NCBI RefSeq assembly: GCF_000473045.1
Contig: NZ_AXAY01000030.1
Span: forward strand, 1 to 64,000
Source of the DNA: Bradyrhizobium sp. WSM3983
Lineage (GTDB): Bacteria > Pseudomonadota > Alphaproteobacteria > Rhizobiales > Xanthobacteraceae
Direction of reading: 5' to 3'
Length of the DNA: 64,000 nucleotides
Shown one piece after another: positions 9,261 through 18,121 of the stretch. The notes under the pieces are model-generated. The model made no database searches and was not told the origin of the DNA. It worked only from the letters and a program-made list of their open reading frames with translations. Numbering within the stretch: the first letter of the stretch is position 1; each line of letters begins with the position of its first letter. The translations under genes and the position numbers were made by a program.

Positions 9261-9467
9261 GTGGCGATAGGCTTTGTGAAGTGGTTCAATCCTGAAAAGG
9301 GGTACGGATTCATCAGGCCCGAGGACGGCACCGCTGACGTGTTCGTCCATATATCGGCGGTTCAAAAGGCGGGGTATACAACTTTAGCTGAGGGCTCGCG
9401 CGTGAACTACGAGCTTGTTCCCGGCCGTTCCGGCAAGATGTCGGCTGAAAGCCTTAGCGTTGGCTGA
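9261..9467 (+). CDS. Cold-shock domain protein (CspA family)
   Basis: Small single-stranded nucleic-acid-binding protein of the cold-shock family, acting as an RNA chaperone in the cytoplasm. The 68 residues contain GFVKWFNPEKGYGFI, which includes the RNP1 motif KGYGFI, and the RNP2 motif VFVHISAV, followed by a typical fifth strand. The GTG at 9261 gives normal length with GAGA upstream; an in-frame TTG at 9243 would add six residues. The gene stands alone in a decayed region and has no obvious operon partner. The family is certain, the start is not. Confidence 0.88.
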   Translation: MAIGFVKWFNPEKGYGFIRPEDGTADVFVHISAVQKAGYTTLAEGSRVNYELVPGRSGKMSAESLSVG

Positions 9468-10136
9468 AGCCGGACCTCTGCCGTTGTTGAGCCAGCGGAT
9501 CGAGACGCGAGCCTAGTGTGCCAGCCTTTCAGTTCAACTGGGGGCGGACGTCAGGCCCCTTAGACCATCTGAAGCTGCTCGATTGACCCATCCTCCTTCA
9601 TGAAATTCCTGGAGCGCCAGCCTATCCAGCCATTCGCGTTGGTCTATTGACCAACGCGACAAAAAGGCGCCTTCGATGGTACGCGGCGTACGCAGGAGTC
9701 GACCGCACAGCGAAAGTGATCGTGATGCGACGTGCTTCGGCATGCCTTTAGAGCAGCATTTAGCTTGTTTCGCGTTGGTCGAACTGCAGCTTTAACGAGC
9801 CCCGTTGAGTGCTGACCCGTAGGTAGGTTAGCTTGACCGCTACAGGTAAGGCGACCGGAGACGTCCGCCGACGGTCGCAGGTAAAGCTTCAGGATTATAG
9901 ATGAGACTCGATCGAGTGTGATTTTGAGGACGGGGAATGGCCATCGCATGGCGCCTCCTCTTTGAGATTGGGCCGATCAGGGGGAGATCGACGCCGATCG
10001 ACCGCGCGAGATTCTGAGCTAAGTCTGCGAGTAGGCAATCGAGATTAGGTTCCAGACGGTCGAGGATTGCCTCGACGGAAAATGGAGGCCGTCCATGTGA
10101 GGTTCGCCATCAAGATGTTGATTCTCTTTGCTAGTT
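9468..10136. other. Non-coding stretch, no recognisable gene
   Basis: Short frames on the minus strand (9534-9949) have no recognisable family features. This is probably decayed sequence downstream of the former mod operon. Confidence 0.5.
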
Positions 10137-11202
10137 TCAAGCAGCGACGCTTGCCTGTCCGGAATCTCCTGTCGGCCTGGAGGCCTCTGGAGCTTGCGAT
10201 GGCGCTTCAGAGGCCGGGACCAGCGAGATGTGCTTGAAATGGGCGAATACGTCCATTCCGTCCTTGAGCCGTAGCGTATCAAACGCGTAACGCGTGACAA
10301 AATTCCGCGCCTGAGCCGCCAGTGCCAAGCGCGAGCACCAGAGTGATCTCGGACGCGCCGAGCGGAAAACAAGCTCTAATCCGCGCCGGAAAGACATTGA
10401 TGACGGTGCTTGAGCGCGGCGCGTCGCGCATGCTGACGTCGGTGGCCGCGATGCGCAGCCGCTGGCGGACGCCAGGTGCAAGCGGCGGAGCCGGCACCAA
10501 GAGCTGCGCACCTTTGAGGCGGAGGATGAGCAGCCCACAGCGTCCGTCATAGCACGGACCACGGCATCAGGGCTGGCGGCGACTTCGTGGCTCGCCGCAA
10601 GGGGCAGAGCTGGATCGCTCTGCAAGATATGCAACGGCCGGCCGCGGTGATCGCGCTACGCTCCATCATCAGGAGATGATCGGCGAGATGTTCGATCTCA
10701 GCCATGTCATCGGCACGGCGAACTTATTCTTCAGGCGTTCAAGACTTGGCAAAATCCGTGCTTGGCCCAGCGATCCAGGGTGGCAAGCGGTTCGTCCATC
10801 AGAAGAACTCTTGGCTGGGACAATAGGGCGCGGCCGATGGCGACGCGCTGGCGCTCGCCGGCGGAGAGATGCACTGGCGAGCGGTCGAGCGGTGGCACTA
10901 CACCGACCAATTCGATCATCTCATCAAACGCAATTGGCATAGGCTCGCGTTTGGGCGCGGCGCAAAGCAAGTTGCGCCTGACCGACAAATGTGCAAAGAG
11001 GCACGATTTCTTAAACACATAGCCGATCGGACGAAGATGCGGCGGACGGAACGTCGTCCGGTCCTGCCATACCTCGCCATTGATGGCGCAAAAACTCATC
11101 GGCAAACGCTCGAGTCGGTTTGCTGAACTGCGCATTCAGCGGGAAACGAGCGCGTTTTAACCTGAATGCGACTTCGATCCGGCCTGGGTGGCTGTCCCTC
11201 AC
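10137..11202 (-). pseudogene. modC: Decayed modC (molybdate ABC transporter ATPase)
   Basis: The minus strand carries IGYVFKKSCLFAHLSVRRNL, then the ABC signature LSAGERQRVAIGRALL and Walker B RVLLMDEPLATLD (10731-11135), diagnostic of ModC. Further downstream in other frames come DAPRSSTVINVFPARI and, at about 10190-10280, the TOBE-type tail with LRLKDGMDVFAHFKHISLV. The Walker A region between 11100 and 11200 is scrambled and several frameshifts separate the pieces, so no functional ATPase can be made. It follows the modB remnant with overlapping ends, preserving the modBC operon order. Confidence 0.85.
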
Positions 11203-11848
11203 GTGCTCCTCCGCCCGAGGTACTTATCGATTAAGCTCAAGACAGGGATGACCGCAAAAGCAAACATCAACATACCGCGAGCTACCCAGCTTGCCTCGTG
11301 CCAGCGCGATGCTTTGATATAGTCGAACAGACACCCGACAGTACTTTGGTGCGTGCTGGAATGTTGCCACCGATCATCAGTACCCCGAATGCGCCGATTG
11401 TATGCGCGAAGCCAAGCACGGCAGAGGTGAGAAAAGCCGGTCGTGCTAAAGGCTCGGCAGCCGTAAAGAAGGCACATGATGGAGAGGCACGCAGAGTGGC
11501 CGCGGCTTCGAGCGGTCGGTCGCCCATTGCATAAAGGCGTTGCGGATCGGCTGGACGACGAGTGGTAGTGCCCTCAAAACCGACCCGACAACGAGCCCCG
11601 CAAAGGTGTAGGCGAGGGCGCGCTCTCCCCAGAGACGCGAGCAGACCGCCCGGCCCGGCCGGGCCGAGCAAGGCCAGGAGGTAGAAGCCCGGCACAGGTT
11701 GCGGCAGTATCGGCGGCAGCACGATGATCGTCGCCACAGCCTCATTCCAAATGGTCTTTGAGCGCGCTAGCCACGCGACAGGCGTACCAATAATCAAGAG
11801 GATCACGGTCGTGACGCTCGCGAGCTCAATTGTGAGTCTGACAGACAC
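11199..11848 (-). pseudogene. modB: Decayed modB (molybdate ABC transporter permease)
   Basis: The first frame (from 11848) reads a membrane-protein start LTIELASVTTVILLIIGTPV, then ATIIVLPPILPQPVPGFYLL, the ModB family signature of inner-membrane molybdate permeases. It is interrupted by frameshifts; FLTSAVLGFAHTIGAFGVLM reappears further on, and the natural end MLMFAFAVIPVLSLIDKYLG is in yet another frame (to 11199). The tail overlaps the modC remnant start by 4 bases, a coupling typical of mod operons. Non-functional as written. Confidence 0.85.
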
Positions 11849-11869
11849 GCAGATCTCTGAAAGGCTCTC

Positions 11870-12350
11870 GATGCATTAACTCCAGGCTTGCCACGCACAG
11901 CCGTGCCGCGCGACCCCTCCGTTGGGTTCCGGTCCTTTGAGAAAATCGACGACGGCGAGTCTACCGTCTGAGCCAGCCTCAACAGCAAGGCCTGCTGCCC
12001 GAGGAGATCACAAGTCTCCTGCGGCACTAAGCCGCCGCGATGCGGTCCCGCAATGCGTTAGCCTCGACAGCGTGACGGAGGCTCCCGACGTGAGGCGGCT
12101 ACGGCCATTTTGGCCGCCGCTGCTCCCCCTCATCCAGCAATCTGCGTGCCGCTTGCGCAGTATGGTCGCGGTCGGCTTGACGTGGATCAAACCACTCGTG
12201 CCAGCTTGTTCTCCAGAACGGATGAGCAGCTTTGTCGGATTTCCGACATCGGCGGGTTTCAACCGAACACCGATGACAGACAAGATGGAGGCGGCTTAGG
12301 AGATAACGATCGCCCCTCGCGCCATGATGTGAGCAGCTACTTGACTTGAT
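11870..12350 (-). pseudogene. Possible modA (molybdate-binding protein) remnant
   Basis: Lies where modA would be expected upstream of modB. A frame at about 12200-12260 reads VIGVRLKPADVGNPTKLL, resembling the ModA segment GVAVRxGAPKPDIGTPEAF, and another near 11910-11980 reads RLAVVDFLKGPEPNGGVARH, resembling the ModA carboxyl end. No continuous frame exists. Identification depends mostly on position and two weak matches. Confidence 0.35.
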
Positions 12351-13389
12351 GATGTGGCGACCCCATGACCGAAGCGCTTAGCACGCCGGATGCCGACAAG
12401 TTCTCGAACCTGAACTATCGAATCAGACTTGACCAAACCGTCTGGCGCCCGAGCGATGAAGCGAAGGCTGCCGATATCGGATGGATCGCCGAAGGCGGAC
12501 CAGGGTGCGCGACGTGCAAGCGAGCGTCAATGGAGCCGATCTTTGCCAAGTTTATACCGGCGATGCCATGATGTTAACGAGCACTGGGCGGATCCGATCC
12601 TATATCTGTCCGCGATCGTCGACCTGATCGCTCAATATCTGCTACATCATCATGAACGACACAAAACTCGAACTTGTATGCAGGATCAGCTCACCTCTAG
12701 GGGGGCTGGCCTGAACCCGGCGCGGTGTCGAATTCCGTTTTCCCGGTCCACCGGTTGGTCGCCATATTTGTCTTTGCCGCGCAAGATGAAGCCTTTGCCG
12801 CGTATCATAGCATCAAGATCGTGCGGTGTGGCTGGTTCAGCTCTGCCAACCGTTGCTCGACGGTGTGCTGCTTGCCCTTAAAGCGTCTCGAACAATCAAT
12901 TGAGGGTACGCATCGTCTCCTCCTCATCCGTCGGTGAATAGAGGGCGACGGATACCTCATGTAAGAAGGTCAGAGTTTGGAAAATACGATGGGACGCTTT
13001 GACGGTAACTTGTAGAACTTTCGAGACCGAAGAAGAATTCGTTCCATAGGGTGGCGTAGCGGTCATAACCTCCATCGAGGCTGGACACGAACAGGGTCCC
13101 GTGAACCAAAGCGAAACAATCAACGTCGGTAGCTACCAGACATCCCCGTTTGCCACTTTGTCGAGCAAATACTATCGCTGATGAACGTGAGAAAGAAGAA
13201 TCGTGCAGGATCCCAAGCGCAAGCGCTCGAGTTTCAGAGGCCAACCTGAAGGCCGCCGAAACCGTTCAGCGCTCTTGCCGCGAAGCCGCGGCGAGGTCGC
13301 GCGGGCATCGCGAACCGTGGCGCTAGCCGTTTCGATCAGCAGTTCGCGGTTTGGCTCCGCAGTTGTGGGTCCGAAGCGACGTGGTCTTC
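12351..13389. other. Gene-poor region, no confident gene
   Basis: Contains a 68-codon plus-strand frame at 12365-12571 and overlapping minus-strand frames at 12896-13244 (with SSLDGGYDRYATLWNEFFFG), none of which I can assign to a family. They may be remnants. No promoter or RNA gene was recognised. Confidence 0.45.
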
Positions 13390-13730
13390 GTCCCTCATAC
13401 TCCCAACGTTCTTTGCTCGTTGCGAGAAGTGCAGAGCTGGACCTCTGGGAAAATCAGGAGGCTCTTCAGCGCTGGCGGCTATCTAGACGATGAAAGACCG
13501 CAATTGACCATTCCGCGCCGAACCGCGCTTTGAGAACGTTCGTCGCATCGGAATCATCACAGCACTCGATCTAAGGATAAGTGATGCCGGATATTTCGCT
13601 GGTATCGGTCCGAAACGTCATGCCTTCTTCGACGAAGGACCTGCTGTTGCGGCCGCTCGGCGACACGATCTACATGATGCCGCCATACTGTGTCACGATG
13701 GACCTGAATAAAATCGACGCAGGCATCTAA
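13390..13730 (+). pseudogene. bioA: C-terminal fragment of bioA (DAPA aminotransferase)
   Basis: Reading across frames gives SAELDLWENQEALQRW, then RRIGIITALDLRISDAGYF, then, after another shift, LLLRPLGDTIYMMPPYCVT ending at a TAA at 13728. This is the order and wording of the BioA carboxyl third (adenosylmethionine-8-amino-7-oxononanoate aminotransferase, biotin synthesis). The PLP-lysine region and the whole amino half are absent. Biotin genes occur on some bradyrhizobial symbiosis islands, so this may be a relic of such an operon. Confidence 0.8.
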
Positions 13731-14047
13731 GATGATGCTGAGGTGCCAGCTTGAGGCCGCGCTTCTCGTCCGTCGCCACGGGAGTCTTAATTCGAATATG
13801 CCTGGCCGCGATGCGGTGATTACCTATCCGATCCTCGGTCCGCACATCTACGTGATGAGGTACCAGATAGGGGCAAGCGTCCACGATCGTCCACACCGAG
13901 CATGCCTTGAGCGTGTCTGACGGCCCGCCACCTGAGCCATAAGCAAGATGTCTCGTAGAGCGCCTCAGTGACTTCAATGAAGCACGCAATTTCGGTTCCG
14001 CCAGCTGCAAGAGACAAGGATCAATCGCGGACGACACGGCTGATACT
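13731..14047. other. Short region without assignable gene
   Basis: Overlapping frames on both strands (13693-14094) have no family features that I recognise. It precedes the NifA site at 14048. Confidence 0.45.
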
Positions 14048-14063
14048 TGTCCGATTTTTGACA
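14048..14063 (+). promoter_or_regulatory. NifA upstream activator site
   Basis: TGTCCGATTTTTGACA matches TGT-N10-ACA exactly and lies 92 bases upstream of the -24 element at 14156, the classic distance for NifA activation. Confidence 0.8.
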
Positions 14064-14155
14064 GCGGCCAGACAGGCCGTGGGGTTCGAAACACCTCAGA
14101 CGCCCTGCTGGCTGTGTTCTAAGGCGAATCCGAGACCTACCGCGTTGAACGCTGG

Positions 14156-14170
14156 TGGCACGGAAGTTGC
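14156..14170 (+). promoter_or_regulatory. Sigma54 -24/-12 promoter without an obvious intact first gene
   Basis: TGGCACGGAAGTTGC followed by T is a perfect sigma54 consensus. Together with the NifA site at 14048 it forms a complete NifA/sigma54 promoter. The first downstream ribosome-binding site (GGAGG at 14196) leads to an ATG at 14206 whose frame stops after five codons; the first intact gene is the ACT-domain gene at 14453. Confidence 0.85.
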
Positions 14171-14205
14171 TGCTGAGAGGGCATCGACAGTGAATGGAGG
14201 CTAAA

Positions 14206-14352
14206 ATGCAATCAGATACGTAGGGCGAGCGGTGCTCTCCTTCCTTCAAGCCGCGATGTGACTTTGCAAGAGAAAACGAGCGAGCGGTAACTGCGGTGCT
14301 CATGCAGCACGGCGTTGCGGATGAGCCGATGGGGCGACGCGTCCCTTGGATA
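14206..14352 (+). pseudogene. Small frame with one in-frame stop behind the NifA promoter
   Basis: A GGAGG at 14196-14200 precedes ATG 14206. The frame reads MQSDT, an amber stop (14221), then continues openly for 43 codons (including ARENERAVTAVLMQHGVADE) to a TGA. The good ribosome-binding site and promoter argue that this was a gene start and that the stop or a deletion destroyed it. I do not recognise the family. It could instead be an untranslated leader of the ACT-domain gene. Confidence 0.4.
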
Positions 14353-14452
14353 TGAGAGTCATGCGCTTGCCGTCATGTTGGAATGCGGCATACGTTGTTC
14401 CGAACCGTCCCTTAGTACGCGGTGGCGTACATACTAGCAAAAGGAGGGCAAC

Positions 14453-14731
14453 GTGTTTTTTCTCGAGCTCCAGACGAGCGATATTCATGCCGCGCTCGGC
14501 CGTCTCCTCGACCAGACGCGCGTTGCTGGTCTTCGACTCGCCGCCGTCAATGCTCGAGCGATAGGGGACGAATGCCGGATCTCAGCTTCGATTGACATCA
14601 GCGACCGCGATACGGTCGACAAGCTCGCTCGCCGCGTCGGCTCCATGGTCTGCATCGGCACAGTTGATGTGCGAAGCGAATGCGAACGTCCGATCCCAAT
14701 CCAAACGCCGCGAGCTCGAACTAAGGACTGA
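14453..14731 (+). CDS. Small ACT-domain protein, acetolactate-synthase small-subunit-like
   Basis: 92 residues with a single ACT-like fold pattern: FFLELQTSDIHAALGRLLDQ at the amino end, AGLRLAAVNARAIGD in the middle and DTVDKLARRVGSMVCIG near the end. This resembles the regulatory small subunit of acetolactate synthase (IlvN/IlvM type), which binds branched-chain amino acids, but it is short and no large subunit lies nearby. GTG at 14453 is the start because AAAGGAGGG lies 5 bases upstream, one of the best ribosome-binding sites in the window. It is the first intact gene behind the NifA/sigma54 promoter at 14156, about 280 bases downstream, so symbiotic expression is plausible. Confidence 0.7.
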   Translation: MFFLELQTSDIHAALGRLLDQTRVAGLRLAAVNARAIGDECRISASIDISDRDTVDKLARRVGSMVCIGTVDVRSECERPIPIQTPRARTKD

Positions 14732-14794
14732 CTTCATGTGCCTATTCGGTAGCGCACAGCTGTGTTGACCAGCTCACTTCCATCGGAGCTCGAA

Positions 14795-15528
14795 TCAAAC
14801 GAGCTTGTCTTTCAGGCCGTTCGCTGCTTCTAGCTGGATGGGGGCGTAGTCCACTAACGCCTGTCTACAGCCAGTAGCTTGCGAGGAAAGCCGCGGTGAG
14901 ATGATCAGGCTGGCAAAGCAGGCATTGGTCTCCTCGTAGCGAGTTGCGATGCGGCGGAACGACTTGAGAGCGCAGAAGAAGTTCTCGATCAGGTGGCGCC
15001 GTTTGTACATTTAGGCATCATGAGGATGCGGCCCGCCCGGTCGGCCGTGGAGGGATGCCCGCCGCAGCGCCGCCTTCGTTCAAGCTGGCGCGCAGCCAAT
15101 TATTGTCGGAGGCCTTTCGCGATCAGCGCCTCAAAGTCGGCGATCAAAGGCTCGTCGCCGACGCTATCGTGCCGCTGGTCTCGCAACAGGGCGAAGCGAA
15201 CGAGAGTCCCGAGGGCATCGACCAAGGCCATGATTTTGGTGGTCAGCCCCGCCAGGTGAGCGACCTACGGCCGGATTTTGAGCCCCCCTTTTGCTCCGGT
15301 GCCATGCTGGTGGACCCGACGACTGTGCCGTCGATCATGACATATTCGAAATCCGGATCGTCGCAGAGAGCCTTGAAAACCCCCGCCCGGATCAGAAGGC
15401 GCAGATTATCGCCGGTACCTGTTGATAGTGAGACAGTAAGGCCGGTAGCGCACCGACACGATCTGACGCAGCAGCTTATTGTTCGGTCGTCGGAGCTGTT
15501 ACGAAAGATGCAGAAGAACGGTCCTTGA
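14795..15528 (-). mobile_element. IS5-family transposase remnant (IS427-like)
   Basis: The minus strand contains the pieces YVMIDGTVVxSTSMAPEQKGG (about 15290-15350), then KIMALVDALGTLVRFALLRD, then the carboxyl part YKRRHLIENFFCALKSFRRI ATRYEETNACFASLI ending at 14795. These are the IS5-family DDE catalytic core and tail in order but in three frames. The YKRRHLIEN...FRR block includes the catalytic glutamate. No terminal inverted repeats were identified. Non-functional. Confidence 0.8.
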
Positions 15529-16497
15529 TGGCTGTGGTGACATGATTATGGTTCCGTCCGGCGTCTGGGTGCTCGTGGCTAGCAAGCGAACGGACTTCCG
15601 CGCGGTGCCGACAGTCCGGTCGCGTCGGTCCGCGAGTAGCTCAAGCATGATCCGTTCTCCGGGACGGTCTTCATGTTCCGATCGGAGCGAGCAGACGTGC
15701 TCAAAATCCTGACCAGGAACACGTCCAGTCTAGACTAGTGGCTGCTATCGCAGCGCGCAGTTGACTGCAACCTGCTATTCTTGACCATTTGGCGTCAGAC
15801 GCCATCGTCAATACCCAGTTTTGGCAGATTGGCACCCGCTGACTAGAAGTGCATGATGGCTCAAAGCTCGATGTGGCTTCCAAACCTGACTTCCCAAGCT
15901 ACAAACAGCATGAAACGCAATTGTATTTGTCCGGAAGGGAAGCCGCCGATCGCTCTCGTATCGTCAGGATGTTGGCCTTCCTAAGCCGAAGGTAACTGCA
16001 GTGTGAGGTTATCCTGAGCCGGTTGCCAGTTGCGTTGCTGCCAATCGATTCGAACCCGGCCGGCCATGTCCGATTCCCGCTAGCAGTGGAGAGATCCTCA
16101 TGCAACATACCCTCGCCAACGAGGTCAATGCCACACACGAACCGCCCCGTTACGCAATTCACTCAAGCGGAACGATCGATATTCTGGCTCAGCGTGGTTC
16201 ACCGCGCCCCGCGGCCGGCGTTCAAGCAGACGTTCGCTGCGGGGTGTTGCTCGACGTGGAGGGGCCGCGCATGTCAGCACATTGACAGGAGCAAGGCGGA
16301 GGACATCATCTTCGACATGGATATCGAGCTCGCCTCACAGGCATGGGTTCTCCTTGCATCGCTGCGCGACTGATTAAAGATTGCGAGTTTCCCGCGGCGC
16401 ATTCGGCTGCCGAAAATCGCGTCCCGGCCCAGGGAATGATTCACAATGACGGCAAGCGATCAAGGGGCTTGCCGTGCAGCCGCCAGGAACACCGGCA
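15529..16497. other. Upstream region of the carboxylase genes, no confident gene
   Basis: Only short, mutually overlapping frames occur. A plus-strand frame ending near 16373 finishes SKAEDIIFDMDIELASQAWV, which is protein-like but unassigned, and a 61-codon frame starts at 16100 after a GGAGAG. No sigma54 site was found before the carboxylase start. Confidence 0.45.
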
Positions 16498-18105
16498 ATG
16501 GCAATCATCAAATCGGACGTCGTCACGTCGAGCGAAGAATACGTACGCAACCGCTACGCTTACGCAGAACTGGTCTTTGATCTTCGGCAGCGCCGGGCCG
16601 CGGCTGCGATCGGCGGACCCGAGCGGGCGCGAAAGCTCCACAAGGAGCGCAATCAGCTGCTGCCGCGGGAACGGATCGCCGCCCTGATCGACCCTGGATC
16701 GCCGTTCCTCGAATTCTGTCAACTGGCGGGCGAAGGCCTGTACGAGGGCGTGCCGCCTGGCGGTAGCATTGTCACGGGCGTGGGAATGATCACAGGTCGC
16801 CCCTGCATGATTATTGCGAACGAGGCTACCGTCAAGGGAGGGACCTATTACGGCATCACCTGCAAGAAGCATGTGCGTGCGCAACGCTTCGCCTGGCAGC
16901 ACCGCCTTCCCAGCGTGATCCTGGTCCAATCAGGAGGCGCTAATCTGCCCGACCAGCCCAATATCTTTCCCGACGACGGCCAGTTCGGCTCGATCTTCTA
17001 CAACCAGGTCAGGATGTCGAGCGAAGGCATTCCGCAGATCGCAATCGTGCATGGTCCTTCCACAGCGGGGGGCGCCTATATTCCTGCACTTTGCGACGAG
17101 ACCGTCATCATCAGAAACCAAGGCGCCATGTTCCTCGGCGGTCCGCAACTCGTCTACGCCGCAACCCGCGAGGAGATCGGCATCGAAGCGCTCGGCGGCG
17201 GGGATATGCATAGCCGTATCAGCGGCGTGATCGATCATGTTGCCGAGAACGACGCACATGCAATTGCGATCACGCGCGAGATCGTGGTTAATCTGGGCGA
17301 GATCCCTCCGCAAACATGGACGGTCGCGCCCGTACGCGAACCGCTGTTCGACCCTGGCGAAATCTACGGGTTGATCAGCTCGGATCCCCGCGTTCCCACC
17401 AACAAACGCGATATCCTTGCCCGCCTGGTCGACGGCAGCGAATTCCACGAATTCAAGCCGCTCTACGGCGAAACCTTGGTGACCGGATTCGCGCGAATCG
17501 AAGGCTTTGAGATCGGTATCCTCTGCAACAATGGCGTTCTGTTCTCCGAGAGCGCGCTGAAAGCGACACACTTCATCGACCTTTGCTGCAAGCGCGGCAT
17601 TCCGCTGCTGTTCATCGCTGACCTCACCGGCTTCATGGTCGGTCGCGAGGCCGAGGAAGGCGGCATCACAAAGAATGGGGCGAAGATGATCACGGCGATG
17701 GCGAGCGCCAACGTGCCGAAATACACCCTGATCATCGGAAACGCCTACGGCGCAGGGTACTTCGCGATGTGCGGCCGCGCGTTCCGGCCGAACGCTATGA
17801 TGATGTGGCCCAACGCTCGGTCCGCGCTCATGGGCCCGGAACAGGCAGCCACTACCCTCGCGATGATCAGAGATGCTGTGCACAAACGAGAGGGCACGAA
17901 ATGGACGGACGCCGAACGCGAGGCCTACATGGCCCCGACCCGGCGGACATTTGAAGACTTCGCCAATGCCTACAACTTCGCCCGCAACACCTGGTGCGAC
18001 ATGGTGATCGATCCGCTCGAATCCCGCAGCGTGATGGCGCTGCTGCTCGATCTGGCGGGCCGAGTCCCGCGCCAGCGCACTGATTTCGGCGTGTTGCGAA
18101 TGTAA
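16498..18105 (+). CDS. Acyl-CoA carboxylase, carboxyltransferase (beta) subunit
   Basis: Transfers carboxyl from biotin to an acyl-CoA in the cytoplasm, as in methylcrotonyl-, geranyl- or propionyl-CoA carboxylases. The 535-residue protein has both crotonase-type halves: N-terminal LLPRERIAALIDPGSPFLE and VKGGTYYGITCKKHVRAQ, the acyl-CoA oxyanion region GPSTAGGAYIPALCDE, and the C-terminal NGAKMITAMASANVPKYTL with GNAYGAGYFAMCGRAF. Layout and length fit methylcrotonyl-CoA carboxylase beta subunits best, but the substrate cannot be read off. ATG 16498 is preferred (AGGA 9 bases upstream) over an in-frame GTG at 16474. The biotin-carrying subunit follows after 16 bases, so the two form an operon. 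Confidence 0.9.
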   Translation: MAIIKSDVVTSSEEYVRNRYAYAELVFDLRQRRAAAAIGGPERARKLHKERNQLLPRERIAALIDPGSPFLEFCQLAGEGLYEGVPPGGSIVTGVGMITGRPCMIIANEATVKGGTYYGITCKKHVRAQRFAWQHRLPSVILVQSGGANLPDQPNIFPDDGQFGSIFYNQVRMSSEGIPQIAIVHGPSTAGGAYIPALCDETVIIRNQGAMFLGGPQLVYAATREEIGIEALGGGDMHSRISGVIDHVAENDAHAIAITREIVVNLGEIPPQTWTVAPVREPLFDPGEIYGLISSDPRVPTNKRDILARLVDGSEFHEFKPLYGETLVTGFARIEGFEIGILCNNGVLFSESALKATHFIDLCCKRGIPLLFIADLTGFMVGREAEEGGITKNGAKMITAMASANVPKYTLIIGNAYGAGYFAMCGRAFRPNAMMMWPNARSALMGPEQAATTLAMIRDAVHKREGTKWTDAEREAYMAPTRRTFEDFANAYNFARNTWCDMVIDPLESRSVMALLLDLAGRVPRQRTDFGVLRM

Positions 18106-18121
18106 ACGCAGGAGACCCGCG

